Source of the DNA: CAZEHS01 sp964424355 | Lineage (GTDB): Bacteria > Bacillota > Clostridia > Peptostreptococcales > Acidaminobacteraceae | NCBI GenBank assembly: GCA_964424355.1 | Contig: CAYRIO010000016.1 | Coordinates: forward strand, 1-64,000 | DNA length: 64,000 nucleotides | Reading direction: 5' to 3' | Shown: positions 26,025-35,607 of the stretch, piece by piece | Layout: each line of letters starts with the position of its first letter | Position numbering within the stretch: the first letter of the stretch is position 1 | Position numbers and translations under genes: made by a program | Notes under the pieces: generated by a model | What the model was told of the DNA's origin: nothing | The model's database searches: none | What the model saw: the letters and a program-made list of their open reading frames with translations, nothing else

Positions 26025-27662
26025 ATGAGCAAAAAAAAAGTTGTCTGCATTTTAGGTATGCATCGAAGTGGCACATCTATGCTAACCCGTGCAATAAATC
26101 TGATGGGAGTTTTCTTGGGTCCTGAAAGCAGTATCATGAATTCTGCTCAGGACAATCCTGAAGGATTCTGGGAAAATGTGCGGATAGTTCAGGCTCATGA
26201 AAAAGTTATGAATGCATTGGATTATGAGTGGCATGATTCTTACCCTATATCAGAGGGACTCCTAAGTAGTAATGCGGATCTTTTTTTAGAGGAATTGAAG
26301 AATATAGTTGAGACAGATTTTGTAGATTCTGAGCTATGGGGATGGAAGGATCCACGCACCTGTTTATTCTTACCATTATGGAAGAAATTTCTTGAAAGCT
26401 ACAATGCAGAAAGATATTTTGTTTATATTTACAGGAACCCCAAAGATGTATCAATTTCACTGCATGCAAGGAATCGATTTTCTCGAGAAAAGTCACGACG
26501 CATATGGACTAACTATAATTTAGCAATACTTAAAATGGCCTTTGGAGAAAAGATTCATGTAGTTTCCTATGATGATTTTATTGAAAACACTGAAGAGAAT
26601 ATATTTGCGATTTCACGATTTATCGATGTGCCTATATCTAAAGAAGTTTTATACGAAATCAAATGTAGTGTTAAACCTACGTTGCGTCATAGCAAGTCAG
26701 AAAACACTTGTCATCAGAATGAAGATGAGGCAGAACAGCTATTCAACGCTCTCGAAAAAATGAGAGAAGGAAAGGATGTTCAAAATACTGCTGAACGACT
26801 AGTAATGCAGTATGCAGCGAAATGCAGAGAGTTTGAAATTGATATTTATGAGAAAGAAGTTCATAAATATCAAATTTTCACTGTGTCTACGCTTTACATT
26901 GATTCTGGATCAGGGTTTTCAGAGAAAGAATCCATAAAAAAATCAATCAGGGTTATCGAGCAGAATAAAATTCGAATTGAATTCAACTTGGAAGAAGAAT
27001 TATCGCCGTTTTCCAAATTACGATGGGACCCTGCAGAAGGGAAAAAGCTAAGTATTAAGGTATTATCTGCGGGTACTAACGAAGGGAATTGCGAAATTAG
27101 TCCGATAAACGCGGTGTATTCAAAACAGGGAGTCGATTTTTTTGACACAATTGATCCAATGTATGATGTGAAAATCAATTCAAAAAAGATTACGAAGATT
27201 TTTTTCGATGTAGTATTTTTGGGAGCTTCTACGCAGCATAATAAAACAGACGACGCGACTGAATTGCCTGACTGCTACGAAATAATAAACGAGATAGTAA
27301 ACCAAAAAGAAGTGCAAGCCTTGGAATTAAGAGAACAAGGCATAAAGACGGAAGATCAGAAGAAGATAATAGAAGATCAGAACAGAGCAATAGAAGAGCA
27401 ATCGAAAGCAGTAGTGGAGCAAATAAATACGATAAATAATCAGAAGAAGAAAATAGAAGAGCAAACGAATGCAGTGAAAATATGCAGTGAAAAGCTCGAA
27501 GTTCAAAGCCAAGAATTGAGGGAACTTAACAAAAGAACAAGCGAGCAGTATATTGCATTAGAAGAACAAAAACAAATGATTGCTGCAATTACAGAGAGCA
27601 AAAGTTGGAAATTTATATCTTGCTTAAGGCGAATAACATCTGGTTTCAACTCTCAAAAATAG
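26025..27662 (+). CDS. PAPS-type sulfotransferase with C-terminal coiled coil
   Basis: 545 residues, starting 9 bases after wzt. Residues 1-260 look like a sulfotransferase. The 5'-phosphosulfate-binding loop LGMHRSGTS is at 10-18, WGWKDPR at 105-111, and the 3'-phosphate-binding YRNPKDVSISL at 136-146. Such enzymes move sulfate from PAPS to a hydroxyl, here probably on a glycan sugar. Residues ~285-415 are a beta-rich domain. Residues ~420-520 are a long Gln/Glu-rich coiled coil with repeated E-(D/E)-Q units, ending in SKSWKFISCLRRI, a tail motif frequent in large glycan-assembly glycosyltransferases. cysD, cysN, cysC and cysQ downstream could supply PAPS and remove PAP. Confidence 0.78.
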   Translation: MSKKKVVCILGMHRSGTSMLTRAINLMGVFLGPESSIMNSAQDNPEGFWENVRIVQAHEKVMNALDYEWHDSYPISEGLLSSNADLFLEELKNIVETDFVDSELWGWKDPRTCLFLPLWKKFLESYNAERYFVYIYRNPKDVSISLHARNRFSREKSRRIWTNYNLAILKMAFGEKIHVVSYDDFIENTEENIFAISRFIDVPISKEVLYEIKCSVKPTLRHSKSENTCHQNEDEAEQLFNALEKMREGKDVQNTAERLVMQYAAKCREFEIDIYEKEVHKYQIFTVSTLYIDSGSGFSEKESIKKSIRVIEQNKIRIEFNLEEELSPFSKLRWDPAEGKKLSIKVLSAGTNEGNCEISPINAVYSKQGVDFFDTIDPMYDVKINSKKITKIFFDVVFLGASTQHNKTDDATELPDCYEIINEIVNQKEVQALELREQGIKTEDQKKIIEDQNRAIEEQSKAVVEQINTINNQKKKIEEQTNAVKICSEKLEVQSQELRELNKRTSEQYIALEEQKQMIAAITESKSWKFISCLRRITSGFNSQK

Positions 27663-27735
27663 CTTCAAGGAGCATTTGTTAATTCGCGCCGGATTGTTGC
27701 GCATCCGCTTTACAATCTGATCAAAGGAGTTCTAA

Positions 27736-30669
27736 ATGAAATTTCACGAAAAGGTGTTATTGCCGGTACGCGCAATGCGAAAGATGAATAATAAGAGCAA
27801 CCTATTAAAAAAAATAGAAATTGAGTACAGAAATAACGGAATAACCGGAATCAAAAGAAAAATTGTAGAGGTCGCAAATCGGCAGGATGTAATAACCCAT
27901 AGCGGCACGAGTTATGACATTAATATGCAGATATTTCATGACCAACAAAACGAACTTACCTTCAAAGAAATGGAAGCAAGAATAAAATCGTTCAGGTGTA
28001 AACCGTTAGTATCAATCATTATGCCGGTATACAACGTTCCATTAAAATGGTTGGAATGTGCAATCCTGTCATTGAAAAATCAAAGCTATGAAAATTGGGA
28101 GTTATGTGCGGTTGACGATTGCTCAACAGATGGACGTGTCCGCTCGGCGCTGAGCAGGTATGCAGCAGAGGACAAAAGGATCAGAGTTCAATTTTCTGAT
28201 AAAAACGGCGGTATTTCGGCGGCATCCAATATTGCGTTAAACATGGCCAGCGGAGAGTATATCGCGTTAATGGACAACGACGATGAATTAACTCCAGATG
28301 CGCTTTTTTGGATAGCAAATGAAATCGACGATTTTCCTGATGTGGACTTTATCTATTCAGATGAATGCATAGCAGACGATTCAAATCATGGCAAAAAGAT
28401 AGAATTTGTTTTTAAACCGGACTGGTCACCTGAATCACTTATGGGATTCATGTATACAGCGCATTTAACCGTATACAAGACATCTTTAGTAAGGAAATTA
28501 AGCGGATTCCAAACAAAACACGATATTGCTCAAGATTATGATTTGGCTTTGCGGGTCAGTGAAGTGGCTAGTCAGATAAGGCATGTTGATCGTGTATTGT
28601 ACGTTTGGAGAGCGATTGAAGGCTCAATAGCAAAGGGTGGAAAGCATACAAATGTAAGAATAGGTGCGAATGTCGGCTTGGATGCCATGATCAGAAGAGG
28701 TTATGATGCCCATGTAATGATGCGGCCTTATGGAAACTATTACAGGTTGAACATAAAAAACAAAGGTAAAGTTTCAATCGTTATACCTACAGATTCATTT
28801 GAAAGCGCAAATGATGCAATACTAAATATTTGTCAAATTACGGCGTATGCAGATTATGAAATTGTAGTTGTATGCAATTCTTTAGTAGCGAAAGATTTGG
28901 AGCGCGAATTTTCATATTTACAGTGTTTGAAAGTAAGCCAATTCGATGAAGAGTACAATTATTCAAAAAAATGCAACCAAGGTGCAGAACGAGCAACAGG
29001 AGATATTCTTGTTTTTTTACAGGACTGTAATCGCGTTGAAAACGGTACATGGCTTGACGCACTGATTGAATTTCTTCACATCAAGGGTGTAGGTGCAGTG
29101 TCTCCACAAATTATTCGAATTGACAATACTATTCGTTATGCAGGGATGATTTCAGGAGCTTTCGGGCTCACAGGTATTCCATATAACGGCGTGCACAAGG
29201 ACAGCTATGATGAATACTGGACCAGACATCGCTGGATTAGAAATGTCACCGTGCTCTCAGCTAGCTGTATAGCAATAAAGAAAGAAAATTTTGAGCGCAT
29301 TAATGGGTTTGACCAAATAAACACGCCGACGCGATACTCAAATGCAGATCTCAGCTATAAACTGTTAGAGGTCGGATTGCGTTGCGTATATAATCCACAT
29401 GTTGTATTAAGGAATGCAAGCACACAGTGGTGGGACAGCTGGTTTTTCTCACCACTTAGTTGCGGTGAACATGTTTTCTTACTGAAAAAATGGGGCAAAT
29501 ATCTGTCCTCGGATCCGTATTTCACGAAAGCCATGCAGCGTGCTATAGTTCGGGATTTACCATACGAATATAATGTTTTCAACAATGCAGAGCAAAAGGT
29601 CGATTTTGAGGCATATGCGGGCAAAAACGTATTGCTCGTATCCCACGAGTTGTCAATGACCGGCGCTCCAGTAGTGCTTCACTATGCTGCTCGGGCGATC
29701 ATAGAGGGCGGCGGATTTCCGGTTGTAATATCCCCCAAAGATGGTATGTTAAGATCTGAGCTGGTGAATGATGGAATCACGGTGATTGTTGATCCATTAT
29801 TGTATTCACAACACTGGTATTTTGAAAGATTTGCAAGCAGTTTTGATTTGATGATTGTTAATACACTCGTCCCGAGTGCTGTCATAAAGCAATTTGAGGA
29901 TAAAAAAGTGCCAATATTATGGTGGATACATGAAGGAGAGTTGAGTTTTACGTATCTCGATAAATTCGTACCTAAACATGTTGGAAAAAACGTGAGAATA
30001 TTTTGCGGAGGAGAATACAGCAAAGCGGTGTTCCACAAACATAGGAAAGGCATGGATTCAGAAGTTTTACTGTATGGTGTTCCTGATCATGTCAAAAATA
30101 CATTTGCGAAGGTCACAAACGACAGAATTGTTTTTAGTATCATTGGGACAATAGATAGAAGAAAAGGTCAGGACATATTTGTTAAAGCTATTGAAATTAT
30201 GCCGAAAGAGTATCGTAACAAGGCTGAATTTTGGATAATTGGAGCTACCCACGAAGCAGATGTTGAGGAAGAAGTTGCAAGTGCTGCAAAGAAAATTCCT
30301 CAGATTAAACGGATTAAAGAAATGTCGAGAGACGACTTGACAAATGTATACAATAAGACAGATGTCATCGTTACGCCCTCAAGAGATGATCCAATGCCGG
30401 TTGTAATGACAGAAGGCATGATTTTTTCTAAAGTGTGCATATGTTCAACAAGCACAGGGACAGCATCGTTAATTAATGATTCAGTTAATGGTTTTATTAT
30501 CAAAACAGGTGATTACGTAGGATTATCTAAAAAAATGATGCACATTATCGATCATCCGGATCAAATGAATCTCATTGGAAAAGAAGCCAGAAAAATTTAT
30601 GAAGAAAACTTCACCATGAAAATGTTTAATGAGAAGCTGAATGCAATTGTTCAGGAAATGGCATTATAG
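27736..30669 (+). CDS. Multidomain glycosyltransferase (GT2-GT2-GT4)
   Basis: 977 residues. Residues ~90-330 form a GT-A family 2 domain (VSIIMPVYNVPL, VDDCSTDG, and the acidic MDNDDE in place of DXD). Residues ~345-620 form a second GT2-like domain (KVSIVIPTD) with a weaker acidic motif. Residues ~635-970 form a GT-B family 4 domain (VLLVSHELSMTGAPVVL, RKGQDIF, VTPSRDDPMPVVMTEGM). Such fusions add several sugars of a repeat unit or a whole adaptor. No membrane segment, so it probably works on the inner membrane face before Wzm/Wzt export. GGAG lies 6 bases before the start. Confidence 0.88.
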   Translation: MKFHEKVLLPVRAMRKMNNKSNLLKKIEIEYRNNGITGIKRKIVEVANRQDVITHSGTSYDINMQIFHDQQNELTFKEMEARIKSFRCKPLVSIIMPVYNVPLKWLECAILSLKNQSYENWELCAVDDCSTDGRVRSALSRYAAEDKRIRVQFSDKNGGISAASNIALNMASGEYIALMDNDDELTPDALFWIANEIDDFPDVDFIYSDECIADDSNHGKKIEFVFKPDWSPESLMGFMYTAHLTVYKTSLVRKLSGFQTKHDIAQDYDLALRVSEVASQIRHVDRVLYVWRAIEGSIAKGGKHTNVRIGANVGLDAMIRRGYDAHVMMRPYGNYYRLNIKNKGKVSIVIPTDSFESANDAILNICQITAYADYEIVVVCNSLVAKDLEREFSYLQCLKVSQFDEEYNYSKKCNQGAERATGDILVFLQDCNRVENGTWLDALIEFLHIKGVGAVSPQIIRIDNTIRYAGMISGAFGLTGIPYNGVHKDSYDEYWTRHRWIRNVTVLSASCIAIKKENFERINGFDQINTPTRYSNADLSYKLLEVGLRCVYNPHVVLRNASTQWWDSWFFSPLSCGEHVFLLKKWGKYLSSDPYFTKAMQRAIVRDLPYEYNVFNNAEQKVDFEAYAGKNVLLVSHELSMTGAPVVLHYAARAIIEGGGFPVVISPKDGMLRSELVNDGITVIVDPLLYSQHWYFERFASSFDLMIVNTLVPSAVIKQFEDKKVPILWWIHEGELSFTYLDKFVPKHVGKNVRIFCGGEYSKAVFHKHRKGMDSEVLLYGVPDHVKNTFAKVTNDRIVFSIIGTIDRRKGQDIFVKAIEIMPKEYRNKAEFWIIGATHEADVEEEVASAAKKIPQIKRIKEMSRDDLTNVYNKTDVIVTPSRDDPMPVVMTEGMIFSKVCICSTSTGTASLINDSVNGFIIKTGDYVGLSKKMMHIIDHPDQMNLIGKEARKIYEENFTMKMFNEKLNAIVQEMAL

Positions 30670-30740
30670 TTTTCACAACAGGGCTGCATTCGAATGTGTT
30701 ATTGTGTCTATTGAGAGATCCATTGCGTGAGGAGCGAAAG

Positions 30741-31664
30741 ATGAAAGTACTTGTTTTAGGTGGAAGCGGTTTTATTGGACGCAATTTAATTGAAAGACTA
30801 ATAGAGCAGGGTTACGGTGTATATAATTTCGATATGCATGACTCTATCAATAATCCAAATGTAACGTTCATACAGGGTAACTTTAATGACATTCAAAAGC
30901 TCAGCGAAATCATGTCACATATCGAAACGGTATATCATTTGATTAGTACAACACTCCCACAATCTTCGATAGAGAATCCAGAGTACTGTATATCAACGAA
31001 CGTTATTAACACAATTAAATTACTCGATCTCTGCGTTAAATCAAAAGTAAGGAGTATCATATTTCTTTCATCAGGCGGAACTGTCTATGGTGATATTAAA
31101 GAAGTTCCAATTTCAGAAGACCACGAACTAAACCCAGTATGCACATACGGCATTTCAAAATTAACAATAGAAAAACTATTATATATGTATAATCATTTAT
31201 ATGGTATAAATTGCACTGTCATGCGAGTGTCTAATCCGTATGGACGCTATCAGAATCCCAGTGGGAAACAAGGGGTTATTGCAGTGTTTTTGGGCAAAAT
31301 AATGCGCAGGGAAACAATAACAGTATGGGGCGATGGTAGTAGTGTGCGCGACTATATTTTTGTAGAAGATTTAGTCGATACTCTTGTAAAAGCACTGGTA
31401 CTTAAAAATGTAAATGGAGTTTTCAATGTGGGCTCAGGGAAAGGTTATTCAATAAATGAGCTCATCGAAATCATCAAGCGTGTAACTGGAGAAGAAATCG
31501 AAGTAGAGTACAAAAATGCCCGTGCTGTTGATGTTCCGGCTAATATATTGAAAATTGATAAGGCGAATAAGATTTTTGGATGGACACCCAAAATCGAAAT
31601 AGATCAGGGCGTTGAGGAAATGTGGAAATGGATCAACCTAAATAAGGTGAATGAAAAACCTTAA
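30741..31664 (+). CDS. NAD-dependent nucleotide-sugar epimerase/dehydratase
   Basis: 307 residues from ATG 30741, which follows GAGGAGCG; upstream in-frame codons lack a ribosome binding site. Extended SDR with GGSGFIGRNL at residues 7-16, SSGGTVYGD, catalytic YGISK, and VSNPYGRYQNP as in UDP-glucose 4-epimerase-like enzymes. The exact substrate cannot be read from the sequence; a UDP-sugar is most likely. Confidence 0.85.
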   Translation: MKVLVLGGSGFIGRNLIERLIEQGYGVYNFDMHDSINNPNVTFIQGNFNDIQKLSEIMSHIETVYHLISTTLPQSSIENPEYCISTNVINTIKLLDLCVKSKVRSIIFLSSGGTVYGDIKEVPISEDHELNPVCTYGISKLTIEKLLYMYNHLYGINCTVMRVSNPYGRYQNPSGKQGVIAVFLGKIMRRETITVWGDGSSVRDYIFVEDLVDTLVKALVLKNVNGVFNVGSGKGYSINELIEIIKRVTGEEIEVEYKNARAVDVPANILKIDKANKIFGWTPKIEIDQGVEEMWKWINLNKVNEKP

Positions 31665-31818
31665 ATGTAGCGGCAGCAAAAACAACCTCCGTTTTGTTGG
31701 AGTCGGCATAGATGGGTGTACGGACACTGAACAATAGAGCGCAATAACTTGAATAGAATAACAATGCAATTGAACCAAACGATTCCATCATGACAAGAAT
31801 AAGAGAAGGTGTATAAAT

Positions 31819-32916
31819 ATGATAAAATCATTAACATCACTAAAGTTCTTATTGTCAGTAGCTATCTTTCTTCACCACTTAAACTACCCTGGTGGTTTAG
31901 GGCCGATTTGTGTCACGTTCTTTTTTGTCATGTCTGGATTTACAATTGCTAACGGATATCACTCGAAATTTTCTGATATAGATATAAAAAGCCTGAAATC
32001 ATTCTATTTTAGGCGGATATTCAAAATATACCCACTCTATTTGCTTACACTAATATGTTCAATTCCAATAATGTGGTATATAAATTTCAAAACAGGTGTT
32101 ATTTATTCCGTATTGAATGTGTTAATGCTTCAAAGCTATTTTCCAATAGGCATTCAGGTATTTGCTTTCAATGGCTCTTCGTGGTTTGTAGCAGATATTG
32201 TTCTGTTTTATTTATTAACTCCTTTTGTCATCCATTTGATTCACAAATACAAAATAAAAGAAAATTTGAAGATTTTATTTATTTTACAAGCCGTCATTTT
32301 TGTGTTGGCTGTGATGATTGCAAGTGATTTTACAGGCAAAGTAGAAGCGTATTCGTTCGGGTGGTGGTTCATATATATATCGCCCTTTTTTCGGGTGTTT
32401 GACTATTTGATTGGTGTTCTTGCTGGTTTTATATTTGTGATTTTAAACAGGAAGGTAGTTTTAAAATTACAGAACACTATACTTTTCACCATATTGGAGA
32501 TCGGCATGGTTGCGCTTCTTATGTTTTCGCCAAGTTTAGATTACTTCAAATCTGACGCTCTAAGATATGGTGTGTATTTCATCCCAATGTCCATCGCAAT
32601 CATTTGTGTGTTTTCGTTTGAAAAAGGTGCGGTTTCAATTGGAATTTCAAACAAAGCATTTGTATACTTAGGAAATTTAAGCTATCAAATTTTCCTCATA
32701 CACCAAATTGTGATTGGGTACACAGCAGTTGTTTTTGAATCACCAATTCATGGATATTCGGCAAATGCGAAGCATCTCCTGTCACAAATGTTATTGTTTT
32801 TTGCTATTGTCTGTATAAGTGATGTAATACATCGGTATTATGAAGAACCGCTTCTTAGGATAAAAGACAAGTGTGGAATAAATTTGCCCGCATTGCGGTT
32901 ACCAAAACAGCTATGA
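31819..32916 (+). CDS. Membrane acyltransferase (acyltransferase 3 family)
   Basis: 365 residues with about ten hydrophobic segments. Acyltransferase family 3 (OafA/WecH-like): N-terminal LSVAIFLHHL with the conserved His, GPICVTFFFVMSGF and FYFRRIFKIYPLY are family landmarks. These proteins O-acetylate or otherwise acylate surface sugars. Strongly AT-rich. The 154 bases before it hold no gene and no clear promoter. It is followed by the nested insertion sequences. Confidence 0.85.
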   Translation: MIKSLTSLKFLLSVAIFLHHLNYPGGLGPICVTFFFVMSGFTIANGYHSKFSDIDIKSLKSFYFRRIFKIYPLYLLTLICSIPIMWYINFKTGVIYSVLNVLMLQSYFPIGIQVFAFNGSSWFVADIVLFYLLTPFVIHLIHKYKIKENLKILFILQAVIFVLAVMIASDFTGKVEAYSFGWWFIYISPFFRVFDYLIGVLAGFIFVILNRKVVLKLQNTILFTILEIGMVALLMFSPSLDYFKSDALRYGVYFIPMSIAIICVFSFEKGAVSIGISNKAFVYLGNLSYQIFLIHQIVIGYTAVVFESPIHGYSANAKHLLSQMLLFFAIVCISDVIHRYYEEPLLRIKDKCGINLPALRLPKQL

Positions 32917-33030
32917 GTGCTAATTGGATAGGCTATACTTAATCAGACAGAAAAGATAAGGTCATGCTAAAATTAATCCCCAAAGGAGATGATAGCATGA
33001 GTGTAAGACAAGTAAGCAAAACATATAGTG

Positions 33031-33037
33031 ATGAATT
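33031..33037. repeat. Target-site duplication, left copy
   Basis: ATGAATT immediately left of the IS21-type element; identical to 35601-35607. Confidence 0.8.
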
Positions 33038-33056
33038 TGAATATTTCGTTGCGGCA

Positions 33057-33110
33057 GAGCCGCCAATACGCTGGCCATTGAGCCACCGTCACGCTGTAAA
33101 CTGAGCCACC
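33057..33110 (+). repeat. Left-end GAGCC repeats of the IS21 element
   Basis: GAGCCGCC/GAGCCACC at 33057, 33080 and 33103, spaced exactly 23 bases; probable IstA binding sites. Confidence 0.75.
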
Positions 33111-33166
33111 CCTGCGGAGCGAGAGCCGTCACAGACTCCTGAACCACAGTGAATGGATAGATTGGG

Positions 33167-33910
33167 CTAACCGATTATTTGAATACCCTTTTTCTTTCTC
33201 ATGGATTCCTCGCCATGGATCATGATGGTGTATGAGTCATGAACGATGCGGTCCAGGATGGCATCTGCCAGCGGTCCTTCACCGATCTTGCCGTGCCAGC
33301 CTGCAGGAGCGAACTGAGACACCGTAGATGCCTTCTTATGCCGTGCTTCGATGATCTCCAGCAGGAGCCTTGATTCACCCTCTGTCAGCGGGACCAACAG
33401 CCATTCATCGATAATCAGGAGTTGAATCCTCTTCAGTACTTTCATCATCTTTCCAAGAATGCCTTCACCCTTGGCAACTGCCAGTTCATTGAGCAAATCT
33501 GGCAGCCGGACATATTTGACAGTGAAGAAGTTGCGGCAGGCTGCTATCCCGAAGGCACAGCTGATGTATGTCTTACCAGCGCCAGAGGCGCCAAGAACGA
33601 TGAGATTGTGCCGTTCCTGGATGAAGCTGCAGGTCGAAAGCCGGGTGATCTGCCCTTTATCTAGCCGTCTGTCCGAGTGGTACTTGATGTCTTCGATGGA
33701 AGCGCTTGAAATGTAGAGCCCTGATTTCTTGATGAGCCGCCGCAGCTTATTGTTTTTCCTGCGAGCCCATTCGCTATCAACCATCAGGGCGAAACGTTCC
33801 TCGAAGGATAGATCCCTGTAAACCGGATCTTCCATCTGGTTACGGTAGGCATCAACCATGGCACTCAGGCGAAGCTCGTGCAGTTTGGTGATAGTGGTTT
33901 CATTGACCAT
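33167..33910 (-). CDS. istB: IS21-type transposition helper ATPase
   Basis: 247 residues, normal for IstB. AAA+ ATPase that helps IstA choose and capture target DNA. Walker A GASGAGKTY near residues 108-116 and Walker B LLIIDEW near 168-174. Its start codon overlaps the istA stop (TAATG), so the two are translationally coupled. No frameshift or premature stop, consistent with a recently active element. Confidence 0.95.
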   Translation of the reverse strand: MVNETTITKLHELRLSAMVDAYRNQMEDPVYRDLSFEERFALMVDSEWARRKNNKLRRLIKKSGLYISSASIEDIKYHSDRRLDKGQITRLSTCSFIQERHNLIVLGASGAGKTYISCAFGIAACRNFFTVKYVRLPDLLNELAVAKGEGILGKMMKVLKRIQLLIIDEWLLVPLTEGESRLLLEIIEARHKKASTVSQFAPAGWHGKIGEGPLADAILDRIVHDSYTIMIHGEESMRKKKGIQIIG

Positions 33911-35445
33911 TATGAGTTCCTCCCATAATAGTCTGCACCCCGTGTGAAGGCGTAATCAGACTCCAACTCTCTTTTCGGTTCTTCTGGCAGCTTGTCCTGT
34001 TGGGTTTTCAGGATGGTCTGGATACTTTTGTAGCTGGGAGATGGCGTATACGACAGCGCCTTCTGACAGGCCGCCTCAAGTCTTGAAGCGCCATGTTTTT
34101 CCGCCAGCTTCAGGCATGCCATACAAGACCGGTAGCCCTGCTTCTCTACCTTATGGGAAGCCAAAATGGCTCGTATGGCTACTTCTGTACAGATACCAAT
34201 GGACTGTGCCCATGAGATGAACCGCTCTGCATTCCAGGCTGTAAACTTCTTGTGGTCTTCCGGCATGTGTTCAAGCCTTGTGCTGTACTGACCTTCTCGG
34301 CCACGGAGCCTGGCGTGGGAACAGATCCGCTGATGATTGGAGAACACCTCAATGACATTGCGGGTAATCCGGACATCCACCTTATGCTTGATGTATTCAA
34401 AGGGAACGCTGTAGTACATCTTATCCACGGCAATGTGATAGTTGAACTGAACGGTAGCCACTTTCCAGGTTGCCAGTTCGTAGTCCTTATCCGGTAGAGG
34501 CATGAGAGTCATCTTTTCCTCTTCGATGAAGACACTGCACCGGCTACCGGGCTTCTTCTGGAAGGGTCTCTGATTGAAATCGTCAAGCTTCTCCCAAATG
34601 GCTTCATTCATCTCCCTGACGGTGAAGAACTTCTGGTGTCTCAGGGCCGCAACAATCCAAGTGGAAATGTTGCCGACCGTACCCTCAACACTGGCCTTGT
34701 CCTTGGGTTTCCGTACCCTAGCTGGAATCACCACCGTTCCGTAATGCTCCGCCATCTCATGGTAGGTTTTATTGATGACTGGCGTGTACCACGAGGCTTT
34801 ATCCACCCCGGTTTTCAGGTTGTCTGGAATCAGGATGCGGGTCACCCCGCCAAAGTATCGGTAAGCGTTCACATGAGCGCTGATCCAGTTTTCAAGGTTT
34901 TGAGAAGGGAAAGCTTCCACATAGGCATACTGGCTGCAGGGAAGAGCAGCTATGAAGATGTACACCTCTATCAGCTCCCCAGTATCCCGATCGATGAGCC
35001 TGCCTGTTTGGCCGGCCCAGTCTACCTCCATCTGTTCACCCGGTTTCCGGTGGATGTGCATCGTCGCCTTGGCAACACAGGCATAATCCCGGTACTGCTT
35101 GCAGAACTGGGTGTACATGTAGGGGATCTCTCTGCTGATCCGGCAGATATCACAGTACTCTTTCCAAAGGAGACTGAGGGTAACGCCTGGTCTTGCCATC
35201 TCTTTGTGGACAGCCTCGTAGTCAGGCACCTTCCGGGTTGTTGACTGTACTTGATGCTCCGGATACAGATGGTTGGCCAAATCTCGGTCAGAAAACCCTG
35301 CGGGTAGTGGCCATGGCAGTTCTGCCTGTTCAAATCGTTTTAGCGTCTCAGACACCGTGTTCCGGGAACAACCCAGCGTTGTTGCAATGGTTCTGCCGCT
35401 GATTCCCTGATGATAGAGCCTGAGTATTGCTCGGTAATCGGTCAT
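33910..35445 (-). CDS. istA: IS21-type transposase
   Basis: 511 residues, full length. N-terminal helix-turn-helix (ISGRTIATTLGCSRNTVSE) and a DDE integrase core: the first Asp lies in MEVDWAGQTG, the second in LIPDNLKTG, and the Glu in KPKDKASVEGTV. The C-terminal part resembles the family's Mu-like beta domain. GGAGG precedes the start on the minus strand. Confidence 0.95.
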   Translation of the reverse strand: MTDYRAILRLYHQGISGRTIATTLGCSRNTVSETLKRFEQAELPWPLPAGFSDRDLANHLYPEHQVQSTTRKVPDYEAVHKEMARPGVTLSLLWKEYCDICRISREIPYMYTQFCKQYRDYACVAKATMHIHRKPGEQMEVDWAGQTGRLIDRDTGELIEVYIFIAALPCSQYAYVEAFPSQNLENWISAHVNAYRYFGGVTRILIPDNLKTGVDKASWYTPVINKTYHEMAEHYGTVVIPARVRKPKDKASVEGTVGNISTWIVAALRHQKFFTVREMNEAIWEKLDDFNQRPFQKKPGSRCSVFIEEEKMTLMPLPDKDYELATWKVATVQFNYHIAVDKMYYSVPFEYIKHKVDVRITRNVIEVFSNHQRICSHARLRGREGQYSTRLEHMPEDHKKFTAWNAERFISWAQSIGICTEVAIRAILASHKVEKQGYRSCMACLKLAEKHGASRLEAACQKALSYTPSPSYKSIQTILKTQQDKLPEEPKRELESDYAFTRGADYYGRNS

Positions 35446-35508
35446 TGGGTGACCTCCACAAGTTATTTACGCCATAGGGCGTATAACTCAATGTACCCAA
35501 TAATCGGG

Positions 35509-35581
35509 GGTGGCTCTATGGACCGTCAGGGTGGCTCTGTATTACCGTGATGGTGGCTCCGGGCGAGCGGAACGATGGCTC
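35509..35581 (-). repeat. Right-end GAGCC repeats of the IS21 element
   Basis: On the minus strand, GAGCCACC-type motifs (one GAGCCATC) occur at 35574-35581, 35552-35559, 35530-35537 and 35509-35516, spaced 21-22 bases. They mirror the left-end set. Confidence 0.75.
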
Positions 35582-35600
35582 TATCGCAGCATATTATTCA

Positions 35601-35607
35601 ATGAATT
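35601..35607. repeat. Target-site duplication, right copy
   Basis: ATGAATT immediately right of the IS21-type element; identical to 33031-33037. Confidence 0.8.

Larger units (their letters stand above)
33038..35600 (-). mobile_element. IS21-family insertion sequence, apparently complete
   Basis: 2563 bp with istA and istB on the minus strand, both full length. Both ends start TGAATA and share TGCG..AGAGCC a little further in (left TGAATATTTCGTTGCG, right end read on the minus strand TGAATAATATGCTGCG). A 7-base duplication ATGAATT flanks the element, within the 4-8 bases typical of IS21. Both ends carry spaced GAGCCACC repeats. It sits inside the orfA of an older IS3 element. Confidence 0.9.

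Noticed and set aside
33057..33110. CRISPR-like spaced repeats
   Set aside because: Only 8-base units, mirrored at the other end of a transposon; these are transposase binding sites.
33050..35585. Insertion ends at TGCGGCAG / TGCGATAG
   Set aside because: These inner positions give no flanking duplication. Moving 12 bases outward gives matching TGAATA ends and a 7-base direct repeat.
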